A DNA stretch of 64,000 bases from Zygnema circumcarinatum (GCA_037447605.1 CM074812.1:188207-252206), one strand, 5' to 3'; counted from the first letter of the stretch, positions 38,901-50,836 are shown. Numbers and translations are program-made. Notes: a model not told the origin generated them from the sequence alone.

Positions 38901-41900
38901 CAAATGGACAAGTGGGTCTGCCATGTGCCAATATCACCTTGTGTTTAAGGACATATGATATGGGTATTGTATAAATATTCATATACATTTATATGTATTT
39001 TTTGTTTATTTTTGGAGATTGAGCTTCTGTCCTCATTCGCATGATACACTGTACATCCAGCAAGAAAATATTTCTTGCTTGCACTCTCTCCCTCTCTCTC
39101 TCTCTGTCCCTCTCTCTCCCCCTCGCTGCCCCTCTCCGTCTCCTCTCTCTCTCTCTCCCCTTATTTGTGTTATTTGGGTCAATATTTAACCCGCTGCTGT
39201 CCTTTTGCGTGTGGACAGGTGGCGACCATTGCTTGGATGGATGCCGATGATGTGTGCGGGAGCCACTCCCTCATGATCCCATGCATTTTGGCGTATCCGT
39301 ACGCTTGTCGTTTCTTCCAGTGCCTCCGGCAATACTCCGACACCAAAGAGAAGTCCTGCTTACTTAATGGTCCGTACCTTTCACTCTTCATTCTCTACTG
39401 TTTTCATTCTTTTCTTGAAACTTTTCCGGCATTCCGGGATTTGGCATGCAAAACTGTTGTTGCTTTGCAATCACTCCCCAGACATGCTCAGAGTCTTCAT
39501 TTGCATGAGTAAGAGAAGCTAAAGGAACGAAGGACCTTGTCTCCTTAGTCGCATTCGTTTTTGAACGAGTTGGGTTCTCTACTTCACGCTCTATGTGTTC
39601 AAAGCTCCTCGATCCATGTCGAATCAGGTCCTAACTGTAGCTATTGCAGGACACATAGCTTTTCTTCCAAGTAGTTTACGAATAGATAAAAAAATATTTC
39701 ATAGTCAGTGGAGGGTAACCGTAACGGTGCCGCTGTTCTATGTGGCGATCCCTGCAGCTCTGAAATACGCCACAGCGTTCCCCGTGATCCTCCTCTCCGC
39801 CACGAAGTACCACGTGTCCTTGGAGCGATGGCAGTCGTGGTATCGCCCGCTGTGGATAGCGAGCGGGATGCTCAACACGTGCTACTCCTACTACTGGGAT
39901 ATATCGCGGGATTGGGACTTCGGGTGAGAGAAAGGGGGCAGTGGGCCCCTCCCCTCCCTCCCTCCCTCCCTCCCTCCCTCCCTCCCTCCCTCCTCCCTCC
40001 CTCCCTCCCTCCCTCCCTCCTCCCTCCCTCCCTCCCTCCCTCCCTCCCCTCCCTCCCTCCCTCCCTCCCTCCCCTCCCTCCCTCCCTCCCTCCCTCCTTC
40101 CCTCCCCTCCCTCCCTCCCTCCCTCCCTCCCTCCCTCCCTCCCTCCCTCCCTCCCTCCTCCCTCCCTCCCTCCCTCCCTCCCTCCCTCCCTCCTCCTCCC
40201 TCCCTCCCTCCCTCCCCTCCCTCCCTCCCTCCCTCCCTCCCTCCCTCCCTCCTCCCTCCCTCCCTCCCTCCTCCCTCCCTCCCTCCCTCCCTCCCTCCCT
40301 CCCCTCCCTCCCTCCCTCCCTCCTCTCCCTCCCTCCCTCCCTCCTTCCCTCCCCTCCCTCCCTCCCTCCCTCCCTCCCTCCCTCCCTCCCTCCTCCCTCC
40401 CTCCCTCCCTCCCTCCCTCCCTCCCTCCCTCCCTCCCTCCCTCCCTCCCTCCTCCCTCCCTCCCTCCCTCCCTCCCTCCCTCCCTCCCTCCCTCCCTCCC
40501 TCCCTCCCTCCCTCCCTCCCTCCCTCCCTCCCTCCCTCCTCCCTCCCTCCCTCCCTCCCTCCCTCCCTCCCTCCCTCCCTCCCTCCCTCCCTCCCTCCCT
40601 CCCTCCCTCCCTCCCTCCTCTCCCTCCCTCCCTCCCTCCCTCCCTCCTCCCTCCCTCCCTCCCTCCCTCCCTCCCTCCCTCCCTCCCTCCCTCCCTCCCT
40701 CCTCCCTCCCTCCCTCCCTCCCTCCCTCCCTCCCTCCCTCCTCCTCCCTCCTCCCTCCCTCCCTCCCTCCCTCCCTCCCTCCCTCCCTCCCTCCCTCCCT
40801 CCCTCCTCCTCCCTCCTCCCTCCCTCCCTCCCTCCCTCCCTCCCTCCCTCCCTCCCTCCCTCCCTCCCCTCCCTCCCTCCCTCCCTCTCCCTCCCTCCCT
40901 CCCTCCCTCCCTCCCTCCCTCCCTCCCTCCCTCCCTCCCTCCCTCCCCTCCCTCCCTCCTCCCTCCCTCCTCCTCCTCCCTCCCTCCCTCCCTCCCTCCC
41001 TCCCTCCCTCCCTCCCTCCCTCCCTCCCTCCCTCTCTCCCTCCCTCCCTCAGCTGCCTGTTCTCTCTCTCCTTGCGCCTCCTCCGTTCTCTTCCTTCCTC
41101 TGCCTCTCCCTCCTCCTGCCATATCCGCCTCTTCGAAGCCCTGAAGTGTCGGTGACATCTTTGCGATCGTTCGTGGCTGAGTGGGGGATGGCTCTATCTA
41201 TGTTACTCAGGCTAAGGCTGGACTGACTGACTGACTGACTCACTGACTGACTGACTAACTCACTGACTGACTGGCTCACTGACTGACTAACTTACTGACT
41301 GACTGACTGGTTGACTGACTGGCTCATTGACTGACTGATTAACTCACTGACTGACTGGCTGGCTGACTGACTGACTCATTGACTGACTGACTACCTCACT
41401 GACTGACTGACTGGTTGACTGACTGTCTCACTGACTGACTCACTCACTCACTGACTGACTGGCTGGCTGACTGACTGACTCATTGACTGACTGACTACCT
41501 CACTGACTGATTGACTGACTGACTCCATTGGAGCCGGCCGGGGGCGGTGGTGGTTTGCAGATGCTTTTCGGGGAACTGCAACGCGAGGAACCCTCTCCTG
41601 CGGCCCAACTTGCATTACAACCGGAGATGGGTAATTATTGCTCATTATGAGGAGGGCTATGATTGAAAACCTAAAAGAACAAAAAATAAAAATAGAATCA
41701 CAAATAGAAGTGGGCCTGCAATTTCTTTACGCTGTTTCCATGCTCTAGCTGGGTTTTCTCTCTCTCTCTCTTAATCTCTCTCCCCCTCTCCCCCTGTGCA
41801 GGTCTACTATTGGGTCATGTGTTCAAACCTTTTGCTGCGCATTTCGTGGACTTACAAGCTCTCCTCTCACCTCAGAAATAACTTCGCCACAGTCTTCACT

Positions 41901-42098
41901 GTGGCGGCTTTGGAGATGTTTCGGAGGTTTCAATGGATCTTTTTTCGGGTCGAAAATGAATGGAACAAAATGACGATAAAGGCGGCGCAGTCAGGTGTCA
42001 ATTTGTCGGACATGGGAGGAGGGGGAGACAGAGAGAGGGAGAAGGAGGAGGCAGTGCCTCTCATCTCTCCTTCAAAGGAGCCGCTCCGCTCCGCGTAG
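35973..42098 (+). CDS. EXS (ERD1/XPR1/SYG1) domain membrane protein, SPX-less plant type
   Basis: Multi-pass membrane protein with the EXS domain of phosphate exporters and ERD1-like Golgi proteins, without an SPX domain. Proposed exons: 35973-36176 and 36419-36457 (both tentative), then 36703-36798 ([17 protein letters not shown]), 37257-37373 ([27 protein letters not shown]), 37627-37722, 38127-38240, 38482-38535 ([18 protein letters not shown]), 38864-38911, 39219-39369 ([15 protein letters not shown]), 39758-39923 ([32 protein letters not shown]), 41561-41630 ([12 protein letters not shown]), 41802-42098 ([39 protein letters not shown]). All EXS signatures are intact and in phase. The intron between 39923 and 41561 is nearly all simple repeat. 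The N-terminal start is uncertain. Confidence 0.88.
37724..37876. repeat. (GGGA)n-type purine repeat in an EXS intron
   Basis: GGGAGGGAGAGAGG units begin two bases after the donor of exon 37627-37722. This is the complement of the CCCT units in a later intron of the same gene. Confidence 0.9.
39945..41048. repeat. (CCCT)n microsatellite of about 1.1 kb filling an EXS intron
   Basis: Almost pure CCCT tetranucleotide, with TCC, CCCC and CTCT interruptions at irregular spacing. It creates long spurious Pro/Ser/Leu and Gly/Arg/Glu reading frames on both strands. It lies between the donor at 39924 and the acceptor at 41560. Confidence 0.98.
41217..41525. repeat. (GACT)n minisatellite with about 120-bp higher-order structure
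   Basis: GACTGACTGACT units broken by CACT, GGCT, AACT and ACCT variants; a longer block recurs (compare 41372-41400 with 41477-41505). It ends about 35 bp before the exon at 41561, in the same intron as the CCCT array. Confidence 0.95.
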
Positions 42099-43167
42099 TA
42101 GGTCGGTGGTGATAGTAGGTCGGTGCGAATGTGGATAAGGGCAATTGGGGTTAAGAGAAGCATGCGAGAGTGGGTGAATTTTTTTGTACGATTTAAAAAA
42201 AAACGAAAAGGAAAAGAGCGCAGGTGCCAAAGGCTGGCGCAGGAGGTAGTGCAGATTTCATTAGGGGAGGGATTTGAGGGCTTTAGGGTGTAGGAGATAT
42301 GGAAGCAGGCAAAGGCCCGGATGTTCTATGTTCTCAGTTTTAGGGTTTTTTTTCTTTTGGAGGGTATTCATGATTTTATGGCAGAGGAGAGAGTAGGAGG
42401 CGACGTACTGAACACGCCATTTTTGGCTGTCATAGTCCGTAACCATTTTATTGGGGGGGTGGGGGGGGGGGAGAGGGGCCATTTTGAGGGCACCCCAATG
42501 GGCATTTTAAATTGGTTCAATTCACACATTTCTGTTTTCCCTTCATGGTTTGTATGACTTGTTCCCCGTCTTGTAACGCCACGTCTTGTTATACATTGCA
42601 TCCGCTTTAGCTTTGGTACGTTAAGTATGGGCTGCTCGATAGTTTGCAAATTCAGTCAGATTTGTCTATTAAAAAACGTGGCAGGTTTGGCCAGTGCTGA
42701 GACTGGTACACGTGGCAGACATCTAGCAATCTTCTGACACGTGGCAGCGAGCCAGCAAGCACCAGGACATTCATCGATTGGAAGCCAATTGGCTCTTTCT
42801 CCCATCGGATGCGCTCATATGATCACAAATCTGTGGGACCCCCTCCACAAAGCATCTCAAGATGAGACTTTCCCTCGACCTGCATTTAACATTGCACACA
42901 CGACGCTTCCCAAATGACGATGTGTCCCGAACTTGCATGCCTTCAACATTACATGTCACAACTAGGGACAACTCGAGTTTGACCGCATTTTAACAATTTA
43001 AAGTACATTTACATCGATGCGTAGATGTATGTCAAGGCATGACATCATCACAGGCGTACTTGAACATTGCTCATTGGAGATAGTAGTAAAACATCATCAC
43101 CACACGCTATTACTCTTTGTTGGACGGTATTGTATCGACCAGCATGATATCTCAGACAACCGGTAAG
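42099..43167. other. Intergenic region with two ACGTGGC boxes
   Basis: No gene recognised. GTACACGTGGCAG near 42706 and TGACACGTGGCAG near 42736 match the plant ABRE-type core. Which gene they serve is unclear, since both neighbours end towards this region. Confidence 0.4.
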
Positions 43168-43579
43168 TCAAAATTTCATATGAATTAATGCCACACAAAT
43201 GTACACAAGTAGTACTACTAAGGGACCAATATGCGCCCGCCCGCTCGCTCGCTACTTCCGAGTCTCCCGCTCAGAGCCACTCGACCTCTTCTTGACGTCG
43301 CAATCGAACCAGTGATCGCCATCAAACCTTCCTAAGATGCTATTTACACTATGCGCAGCCTCTCCCTTCCTGCTCTCTTTCTCTCTCTCTCCTTCGGATT
43401 GACGCGATTTACAGCACGTAAATCCTTCCGAGTGTGCATCTCTCAGAGGCGCAACCGCCGCAGTGATCCGACAACGAATGGTTATCGCATCATCGCCAAC
43501 AACAACAACATGGCGACCTCACGAGTCATGAGGCCCAAGTCCCCAAACAACAACAAGAGGGAGCGTGACAGATGTCACG

Positions 43580-44873
43580 TCACGCTTTGGTCCTGAAGAC
43601 GACGCAGCGGCGCGCGGCGGCGAACAAGCGCTCGTCGTCGGGCGGGACGTTGTACGCCAGCGCGGGGCCGTACGGCACACGGAACGCCGTCACGGGCAAC
43701 AGTACGCACCGGCCCGCATAGAACGCCGCGCCGGGCGCCGCCTGGAAGGGCCGCGCCTGCAGNNNNNNNNNNNNNNNNNNNNNNNNNNNNNNNNNNNNNN
43801 NNNNNNNNNNNNNNNNNNNNNNNNNNNNNNNNNNNNNNNNNNNNNNNNNNNNNNNNNNNNNNNNNNNNNNNNNNNNNNNNNNNNNNNNNNNNNNNNNNNN
43901 NNNNNNNNNNNNNNNNNNNNNNNNNNNNNNNNNNNNNNNNNNNNNNNNNNNNNNNNNNNNNNNNNNNNNNNNNNNNNNNNNNNNNNNNNNNNNNNNNNNN
44001 NNNNNNNNNNNNNNNNNNNNNNNNNNNNNNNNNNNNNNNNNNNNNNNNNNNNNNNNNNNNNNNNNNNNNNNNNNNNNNNNNNNNNNNNNNNNNNNNNNNN
44101 NNNNNNNNNNNNNNNNNNNNNNNNNNNNNNNNNNNNNNNNNNNNNNNNNNNNNNNNNNNNNNNNNNNNNNNNNNNNNNNNNNNNNNNNNNNNNNNNNNNN
44201 NNNNNNNNNNNNNNNNNNNNNNNNNNNNNNNNNNNNNNNNNNNNNNNNNNNNNNNNNNNNNNNNNNNNNNNNNNNNNNNNNNNNNNNNNNNNNNNNNNNN
44301 NNNNNNNNNNNNNNNNNNNNNNNNNNNNNNNNNNNNNNNNNNNNNNNNNNNNNNNNNNNNNNNNNNNNNNNNNNNNNNNNNNNNNNNNNNNNNNNNNNNN
44401 NNGGACATTGTACACTTTACCACGTTAATCACACATCTGTCTTTTTGTGTCAACTCTCTCTGTCCTCACTTTGATCGTACAATGTCCACTCCGTCTTTTT
44501 CAATACCCTCCAGGCTGCGCATGCAGGCAGGCCCCCCCCGCTCCACTGTCAGTCGGACCCTCCCGGCCATCAAAAGCGGCGGCGATGCATCCAAAGCGTC
44601 ACGAAGCCCGCGTCCGCGTCACGTCACATTGCAGCGCTGCGATGCCGGCCTGCGCGCCTACCTGATGACGGGCAGCGATGCCGCGTAGCCGTCAAAGTAG
44701 AAGTCGCAGTACTGCGTGGGGCTGCTCGGACACTCCGTGAACTCTCCCGCCAACGCTGCACCGTCGTCGCTGCTCGCCTTGAGCGTCCTTAACGGCCGCC
44801 CAGCTGCCGCGTGGCGGGCTGCGAGGAGAAGCATCGCGAGGGTGAAGAAGCGCGCCTGAAGCTTGGCCGCCAT
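43580..44873 (-). pseudogene. Second, interrupted copy of the SPP-rich glycoprotein gene
   Basis: Exon 1 (44662-44873) is complete, with signal peptide, CDFYFDGY and donor site. Intron 1 is conserved to the acceptor. Exon 2 begins at 44514 but after nine bases (to 44506) turns into unrelated sequence, where the frame soon meets a stop. Then comes the gap at 43763-44402. The far side resumes within domain B and runs to the same stop codon at 43580-43582. Either foreign DNA is inserted in exon 2 with the rest of the gene lost in the gap, or the join is an assembly error. The flanking coding parts show few changes, so the duplication is recent. Confidence 0.6.
43763..44402. other. Assembly gap (640 N)
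   Basis: Unresolved sequence. By comparison with the left arm it should hold most of exon 2, intron 2 and the proline-linker part of exon 3, but that stretch of the left arm is about 1.0 kb, so gap size and content are uncertain. Confidence 0.95.
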
Positions 44874-45098
44874 GGCGGGCGGTGTGCGCGCTGAGAGGAG
44901 GGAGGGAGGGGGGGAGGGAGGGAGGACGCTGCGCCGGAGAGCGAGATAGAGGGCGAGGGCGAGGCGGCGCTGCTCTCTCTCTCTCTCTCTCCCCCTTTTG
45001 TGCGCCGCGCCGCCCTGCCGACGGAAGTCAACGCACACGTGCGAGGGAGGGGCAGTCGGCGGACGCGGTGGCACAGCGGCGCGTGCGAATGTCGGTGT

Positions 45099-45112
45099 GC
45101 GCCACGTGGCGC
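45099..45112. promoter_or_regulatory. G-box palindrome in the promoter of the inverted copy
   Basis: The same 14-bp palindrome as at 18228-18241, here 226 bp upstream of the ATG at 44873. Confidence 0.5.
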
Positions 45113-45257
45113 CGCGCCTGACTCCGGGCCGGCGCGGCGGCCGCGGGCGGGCGCGGGTCGGACCGGAGCGGACCGGACCGACGGGAAGCGAAGGGAAGGG
45201 AAGGACCCGCGAACTAACGAACGAAGGCGGAAGGCGGCGACTGGCGGCGGCGCGGTA

Positions 45258-46152
45258 ATAATAGTAAATTATTATTGCTATGGCGTCGTCCTCCAACTTC
45301 TGAAGCAGCTTTAGGGGGTGAAGGGGCGCCGCGGCGCTGTTTGGTGCCGTTGTACGGCGCGGCCTTTGTGGAGGGTTCAGGGCCCCCGTGCCATGGCGCA
45401 TATCGGGAAGCTCCCGAACTCCGGCCCCCGGTCCCTACCGCCAGCATGAGGGTCAACGGGGGGGGAGGGGGCGCATACGGAGTCAACGGTGGAGCCCGCA
45501 GGCTCCGTTAGACGCTGGCATTGTCCGGCCAAGGAGGGTTGCATTTGAAAAGAAAAGGGTAGACTTTCTGTATCGGTCTTTTTCATCGGCGATCTTTCGC
45601 TGCTGTTTCCAGACTCTAGAGCCGCGTTGTGGTGATTGTTGTTGTCGAGTCTGGGAGCAGCGTTCAGGTCATAGGATCGTAGCTTTTCTCTTTCGTCCGT
45701 CCTACGTTCGTTTGTGACCGATCGATTGGTTGCTCGTGGTTTTCCATGTTGTTTTTGGTCATATCGTGAGACCAATACCAGTTCTGTAAATTTTGCTCGT
45801 TTGGAACAGCAGTAGGGAGTGGCACGATGCCCGTTTCCGCGTTAAGTGGAACCAATCAGAGCTTGCGCCATTCCATCACTGTTGACGTGGCACACTCTTA
45901 TTGGACATGGGATACAATTAACAGGGTTAGTTGAGTTGCTTCCCTGTTCAGAAAAGCATAATTGCGATGATAACGAAAAGAAGCGACAAAAAAATTATAA
46001 CCGGAGCAGCCATCCAAGCACGCTCCAAATTTCAAACGACCGCTTCGATCATTCATTTGACGAAAAAACTTTGCACAGAAAAATGCTGCGGCCGTATTTG
46101 TAGATGGTGTGGGCCTAGTCCTAAGTGGGTGCCCGTAGCGCACATTAGGCCG
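45258..46152. other. Intergenic region between the glycoprotein copy and CLP1
   Basis: No gene recognised. Contains a partial copy of a dispersed motif near 45733-45779 (see separate entries). Confidence 0.5.
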
Positions 46153-49100
46153 CTACTCCACCCACGCCAATGTGCCCACAAGGAGGACATTGCTCGGGAG
46201 GGGACCGGGACTCGGGGCGACGTAAGTGAACTTCCGTCGACTGATGTCGACATCGGTCACATAGATGAACCCAGCGACGTTTCTGTGACCACCCCCCCCT
46301 CAATGCCACACCCAAAATCCAAAAAATGAATACCCAAATCCCAAATATTCAATCAATTCACGTGAATGAACTAGCAAAAGAATCCCATACGTAAATCAAG
46401 CTCCATCTGTTAAAAAAAAAGAAGCAAGAAAAAACGCAAAATAGTACAAGTTTCCTACTGGAAACCTCCCGACTCTGAACTGATGCTTGGAAAGAAATTC
46501 TTGTCACTTAGACCCCCCAAAAAGCTAACAACCCTAGAAACCCCAAACCCTAAAAACCCTAAAAATCCTCACCCTCACCTCGAAAGGACTTGATCTGCCT
46601 CCTTTGCGTACGAAACCGCGAGCACTGCATGCACGAGGTCCCGTGATATCGCGACAGGTGTCGGCCTCGTGGGGTTCGCCTGCGACTCTGCGCCAATAGG
46701 AAGCGCCGACCGGGGCGCCTGTGGTCCCCCCCCCAGTCTGAACACCTGAACGTCGCTAAAACTCGCCACTGAAGCGTGGGGAGAAAGCTCGCCTGCAGGG
46801 CCGTAAAAATAGTCCTGCAAGGGGTCCGAGTTTTCAGATTTTTTGGTTTTGGGGCTAAGGGGGGATGTGAGGTTGAATTTGAGTTTTTTTTTGGGTTTTT
46901 TGGGTTTTTAGGGTTTTAGGGTTTGTCTCACCCTGGTTCGATTTTGGCGAGACTTTTGGCGGTATTTGGAGCTGCGAGCGACGATTCCTCCAGACCTCTC
47001 GAGCTTGACCACATCCATGGCGGGGCGCGACTTGAACTTGTCGTGTAGCATGCTGAACAGGCGGTCCTGGAGAAGCCTTTCCATGTGGGTTCAGAGCGTT
47101 TTCTCTCAGTTTCAGTTTGACGGCGTGAGAGGGAGGAGAAAGGTGGGGTGGTAGGAAGCATGGGAGGGACAGGGATGAGGGAAGGGATGAGGTAGAGGAA
47201 AGACGGGGGAGAGAGAGGTAGAGAAAGTGGGGGAAGGAGAGGGAGAGAGAAGTAGAGAACGTGGGGGAGGGAGAGGGAGATAGAGGTAGAAGAGTGGGGG
47301 AGGGAGAGGGAGAGAGAGATGGTTGGCGAGCAAAAGAAAGAATGGGAGGATGGTAGGAGAGCAGGAAGGGAAGAGAGAGGCAGGAGAGATGATCTTCAAG
47401 ATTCTGAACTTATAATCATCCAAAAGAGGCAAAGGTTATTTTTCAAAAGGATAAGGAAAGCACCTGACCAAGAACCAACACCACGTTGATTTTCAAAGTC
47501 TCGATAGAATACAACAGCAACTGCAAACATACCCCAACAACCAAAATCATCAGATTCTTTCAAGTTTCTTAGTTTCTTCATCACAGCATCCTCCTGCCAA
47601 TTGTCATCATCTGCATCATCAAGCAATTTCAACCTGAATTGAACATAGAAAAGGCTTTTCCGTTCAGTTCACCTCGTACCCGAGCCCTTCCACCCACCCC
47701 ATGGTGTTGACGAATAGCCCGCTGCCACGTGTCTCCTTGCTTGCTGCCAACTGGGAGTCCAAGAGCGCCCCCAACTCCTTCACTTGAACCTTATAAAGCT
47801 CCGGATTCACGCTGCCCCCCAATACCCCATTTATACCCATCCTTTCCTATCAGCACTCCAAAAAATCCACTTACTGCTTGCGTTTCCTAACCCCAAAACA
47901 ACCCTAAAATTACAATCGTTTCTTTCGAGCACCCCAACTTCTTCCACTTAAACACTCTCTCCTTCCGAAATCTCATCACAGCAACAAACCAGCAAACAAT
48001 CATTATTAATTTTCTTTCTTTATTGCCCCTACCTCGGCGTAACGTGCCCATAAAAGAAGAGAAGGAGAGCTTCTTGAAGAATCCCATCAGTGGGACTAAT
48101 GGGACTCTCTATAGGAGTAGCTCCCATACATCCTGGAATTCCAAGCGATCCTTGTCCTATGTCCAGGTCAGCAAAGAGAGGGGTCCAACCCAGGCGAGCA
48201 GCGTAACTAAGAAGAATTTTTACAAGGGTCGTTTTTCCGCTGTCGGTGGGGCCCACCACAATGACACGTGGCCCCTGCCCATTGGCCGAGAGGAAGGAGG
48301 GAGGGAGAGCGCATAGGATGGCTGTGAGGGTTTGTGTAAGAAATTTGGGATTTTGGGGTGGTCCGGAAATGAGAATTTTTTAGGGAGTTGATAAAGCAGG
48401 CTAATAGTTCGGCTTCTTAGTTATTTTTTTGTTTTGCATTGAGGATTCCTAGGGCTGTAAGGGCAGTAAGGTATGCATGTTTTATACTTTTGCGGGAAAG
48501 TAGGGTAAGAATCAACAATAAAATGAAAGCAGCTGGAGAAGCAATTGTACCTCCTTTGGAGGGGCTGCATTCTCGCTTCCTTCCTCTTCTTCGGCTGCTT
48601 TTAGCGCTTCTCTCCTCCTACTCTCCAAAGCCGCATGCACATTGAGGTAGCTCACCATGCAATGCTGCAAAGGGACGAAATTCCGAAGTGACCATTTATT
48701 GGCAGAATGTTTAGTGTTCTATAAACACGGAAAAACGCAAGAAAACCCACGGCTTAAATTCTGTAAAGTTACGGCTTGACTATTATAAAGTTAAGTCAGA
48801 ATTCTTCAGGTTCACAGTTCAGCTCTCTCACCCCCTTCTCAACGTAAACGACTTCGGGAGTGCCATCAAGCTCCAACTTTGCGCCATGCCATGTGAATAC
48901 CTGCACATCCGACCTTGACAAGTCAACACCATAAGCCTGGTTCAGTCGTGTTTCTATCCTTATCTTATTCTTAAATACAGTGAACTTATCCCTAATCCCA
49001 ATTCTGTATACCCTATCAAAAACAGAACCATAACGAACCCCTACACTGACACAACAGGCCTTACACTATTCCTGTTGCAATTTACACGTCAATTCAGCCC

Positions 49101-49690
49101 TGCTCCTATACTTAAGCCTAATCCTAACCCAGCCCTAACCCAATCCTAACCCTAACAACAACCTAACCTTAGCCTTAACCTTTAACCCTGACCTCAATCT
49201 TAGTTATAGCTATAGCCCCAGCCATAGAAACCCTCACCCTACAGCAACCCTTAACCCTAATTGTGACCCCAATACTGACCCTAATCTTAACCCTTATTTA
49301 GCCCTAGCCCTAGCCCTAGCCATAACCCTAAACCTAATTCTAAACCTAAACCTAATGCTAAGCACACACACGGAATCTGACACGAAAGCTAATCCCTGAG
49401 AGCCTAATTTCAAACTCTAACGTTAACCCTAATTCAAAACACCAAAGAGGAGTTAAAAAATCAAAACTCACCGCAAACTTTTGACCCCCCGAAAACTCCA
49501 GCCACTGCCCCTGTGCTATTTCCGTTCCAAATATTTCCGCAGTTCCTGAAACAAGTTTAATCTTCACTTTAGAGTCCCAACTGACTTCGCATCGGAGCTC
49601 CGACAACTTTTCGATCTCATACTTAGTGACCTGCTGCTTTTCTCCACCGTCCAATTGAACTCCTGCCTGCTGCTGCTGACCGGCAGCCAT
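46153..49690 (-). CDS. CLP1: CLP1 polyribonucleotide 5'-hydroxyl-kinase / mRNA 3'-end cleavage factor
   Basis: RNA 5'-OH kinase of the cleavage factor II / tRNA-splicing complexes, nuclear. Exons: 49472-49690 (start MAAGQQQQ; LVSGTAEIFGTEIAQGQW), 48832-48900 (VFTWHGAKLELDG), 48551-48664 (MVSYLNVHAALESRR), 48033-48274 (P-loop GPTDSGKTTL, then DLDIGQGSLGIPG and FFYGHVTPR), 47673-47811 (VNTMGWVEGLGYE), 47464-47520 (LLLYSIETLKINVVLVLGQ), about 46932-47081 (ERLLQDRLFSMLH, VVKLERSGGIVARSSKYRQ), 46579-46814 (DYFYGPAGELSPH, FRLGGGPQAPRSALPIG), 46153-46282 (NVAGFIYVTDVDISRRKFTY, ending WVE). Walker A is complete and the order matches the family from end to end. One acceptor, before ERLLQ at 47081, lacks AG. 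Introns carry telobox-like AAACCCTAA and degenerate CCCTAA tracts. Confidence 0.92.
49080..49440 (-). repeat. Degenerate CCCTAA tract in CLP1 intron 1
   Basis: Repeated CCCTAAC, CCCTAG, CCTAAAC and similar hexamer derivatives over about 360 bp, interspersed with unrelated bases. It reads as an eroded telomere-like array in the orientation opposite to that at 27.8 kb. Confidence 0.75.
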
Positions 49691-50836
49691 GGCTGGCCCT
49701 CGTTTGCCTTCACTCCATGTATTCACCGAACGAGGAGAACTGCCTCTTCTTAAAAGTGACAATGTCTTAACGAGAGCGAGAGATGAGATGCTTTGGGGAG
49801 ATAACGTGCGGACATTAGAATTGGCGACGGAGAGATATACTGGAAATTTGAACTGTATTGCTATTGCTACTGATTTTACAGTTATTAATATCTTATTAAT
49901 GGAGAATGCAGGAGTCCTGCACATGCAGTGGTCGCCCTGCGACTCTCGCTAACGCGCCAGCTGTGGATGGAGCCCTTTTTGCTGACGTCTAAGTTGTGGA
50001 AATGGGGGTTCTAGTTTGTGCCGTTAACACTTGTGACGTCACCTGCAAAGTGCTCTTTTTCACAGCCTCCTTTGGATAGGGTTTGTACGGCTTTTAGGGT
50101 TTGGCTTCGCAGCTCAAGTTCCAACTGGCAGCGCTTTTTTTTTAGGGAGATTTAGCCTTCGCCATTTCCCCTGCTTTGTTTTGTTTTGTTTTTTTTTTTT
50201 TGTTTTCAACTTTCTTGAAGATACTGAAAGTGTCTAGGAAAAGCCCGCCAAGCTCTGCAGGTCGGAGAGAGAGGATGGATATTCCGAAGCTACGATTCTC
50301 TCCACAGAGTCTGCAAGTCAACTAAAAAAATTGGAAATCAATTCAAAACGCAGAGACCGTCTCTGCCAGAAAGCGCGGCACATAGGAATGAAACCACCTG
50401 CATTCATTCATTCAACACAAAAAGCCGCCTCCAGTGAAAGATGTCGCCCCGTGAATGCCTCTAACTAGGACCCATTTCCTAGCCTTAATTCTGACCCTAT
50501 CCCGGCACTTTAACTCTAAATTTAATCCTTACCTAACTCTAATTATATCTCTAACCCTAACCCCGTTCTTTACCTTAACCCTAATCCTGGCCTCACCACT
50601 GAGCTTAACCTGAATTCACCTGCAACCTAACCATAACCCTAATCTCACTATTCCAAGCCACAGCCCTTCTCCGAAACCACTCCCCTGTTGTCCTCCCATA
50701 CCTTCCACACCTTCTTCTCGCCCCATTGCAGCAGCTCGACTGGGAGCAAAGGCTCCAATCAGTGCCCATTTTTTTTTTTCTTTCTATTTCTATTTTTTCT
50801 CCGTTCTCGCATTACGGAACACATGCACATGTGTCC
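49691..50836. promoter_or_regulatory. Divergent promoter region between CLP1 and the LEA_2 gene
   Basis: No coding exon. Telobox-like TTTTAGGGTTTGG near 50093-50105, and a second degenerate CCCTAA/CCTAAC tract at about 50455-50645. Telobox motifs are common in promoters of plant housekeeping genes. Confidence 0.5.

Larger units (their letters stand above)
43168..45257 (-). repeat. Right arm of the inverted duplication
   Basis: Reverse-complement copy of 18140-20454. The distal edge starts at GTCAAAATTTCATATGAA (43168). The arm contains a 640-bp assembly gap and about 100 bp with no counterpart in the left arm. Near its promoter end it has an extra stretch (about 45170-45235) rich in GAAGGGAAGG absent from the left arm. 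Confidence 0.9.

Noticed and set aside
39708-41155. Reading frames of 400-480 residues on both strands across the CCCT array
   Set aside because: They are translations of a pure tetranucleotide repeat inside a spliced intron.
43565-44453. Long frames across the N gap
   Set aside because: Most residues are undefined; only the glycoprotein frame is supported.
47396-47632. Extra CLP1 exon beginning LKLLDDADDD
   Set aside because: Phase does not fit, and a different exon in the same stretch (47464-47520) gives the expected family motif.
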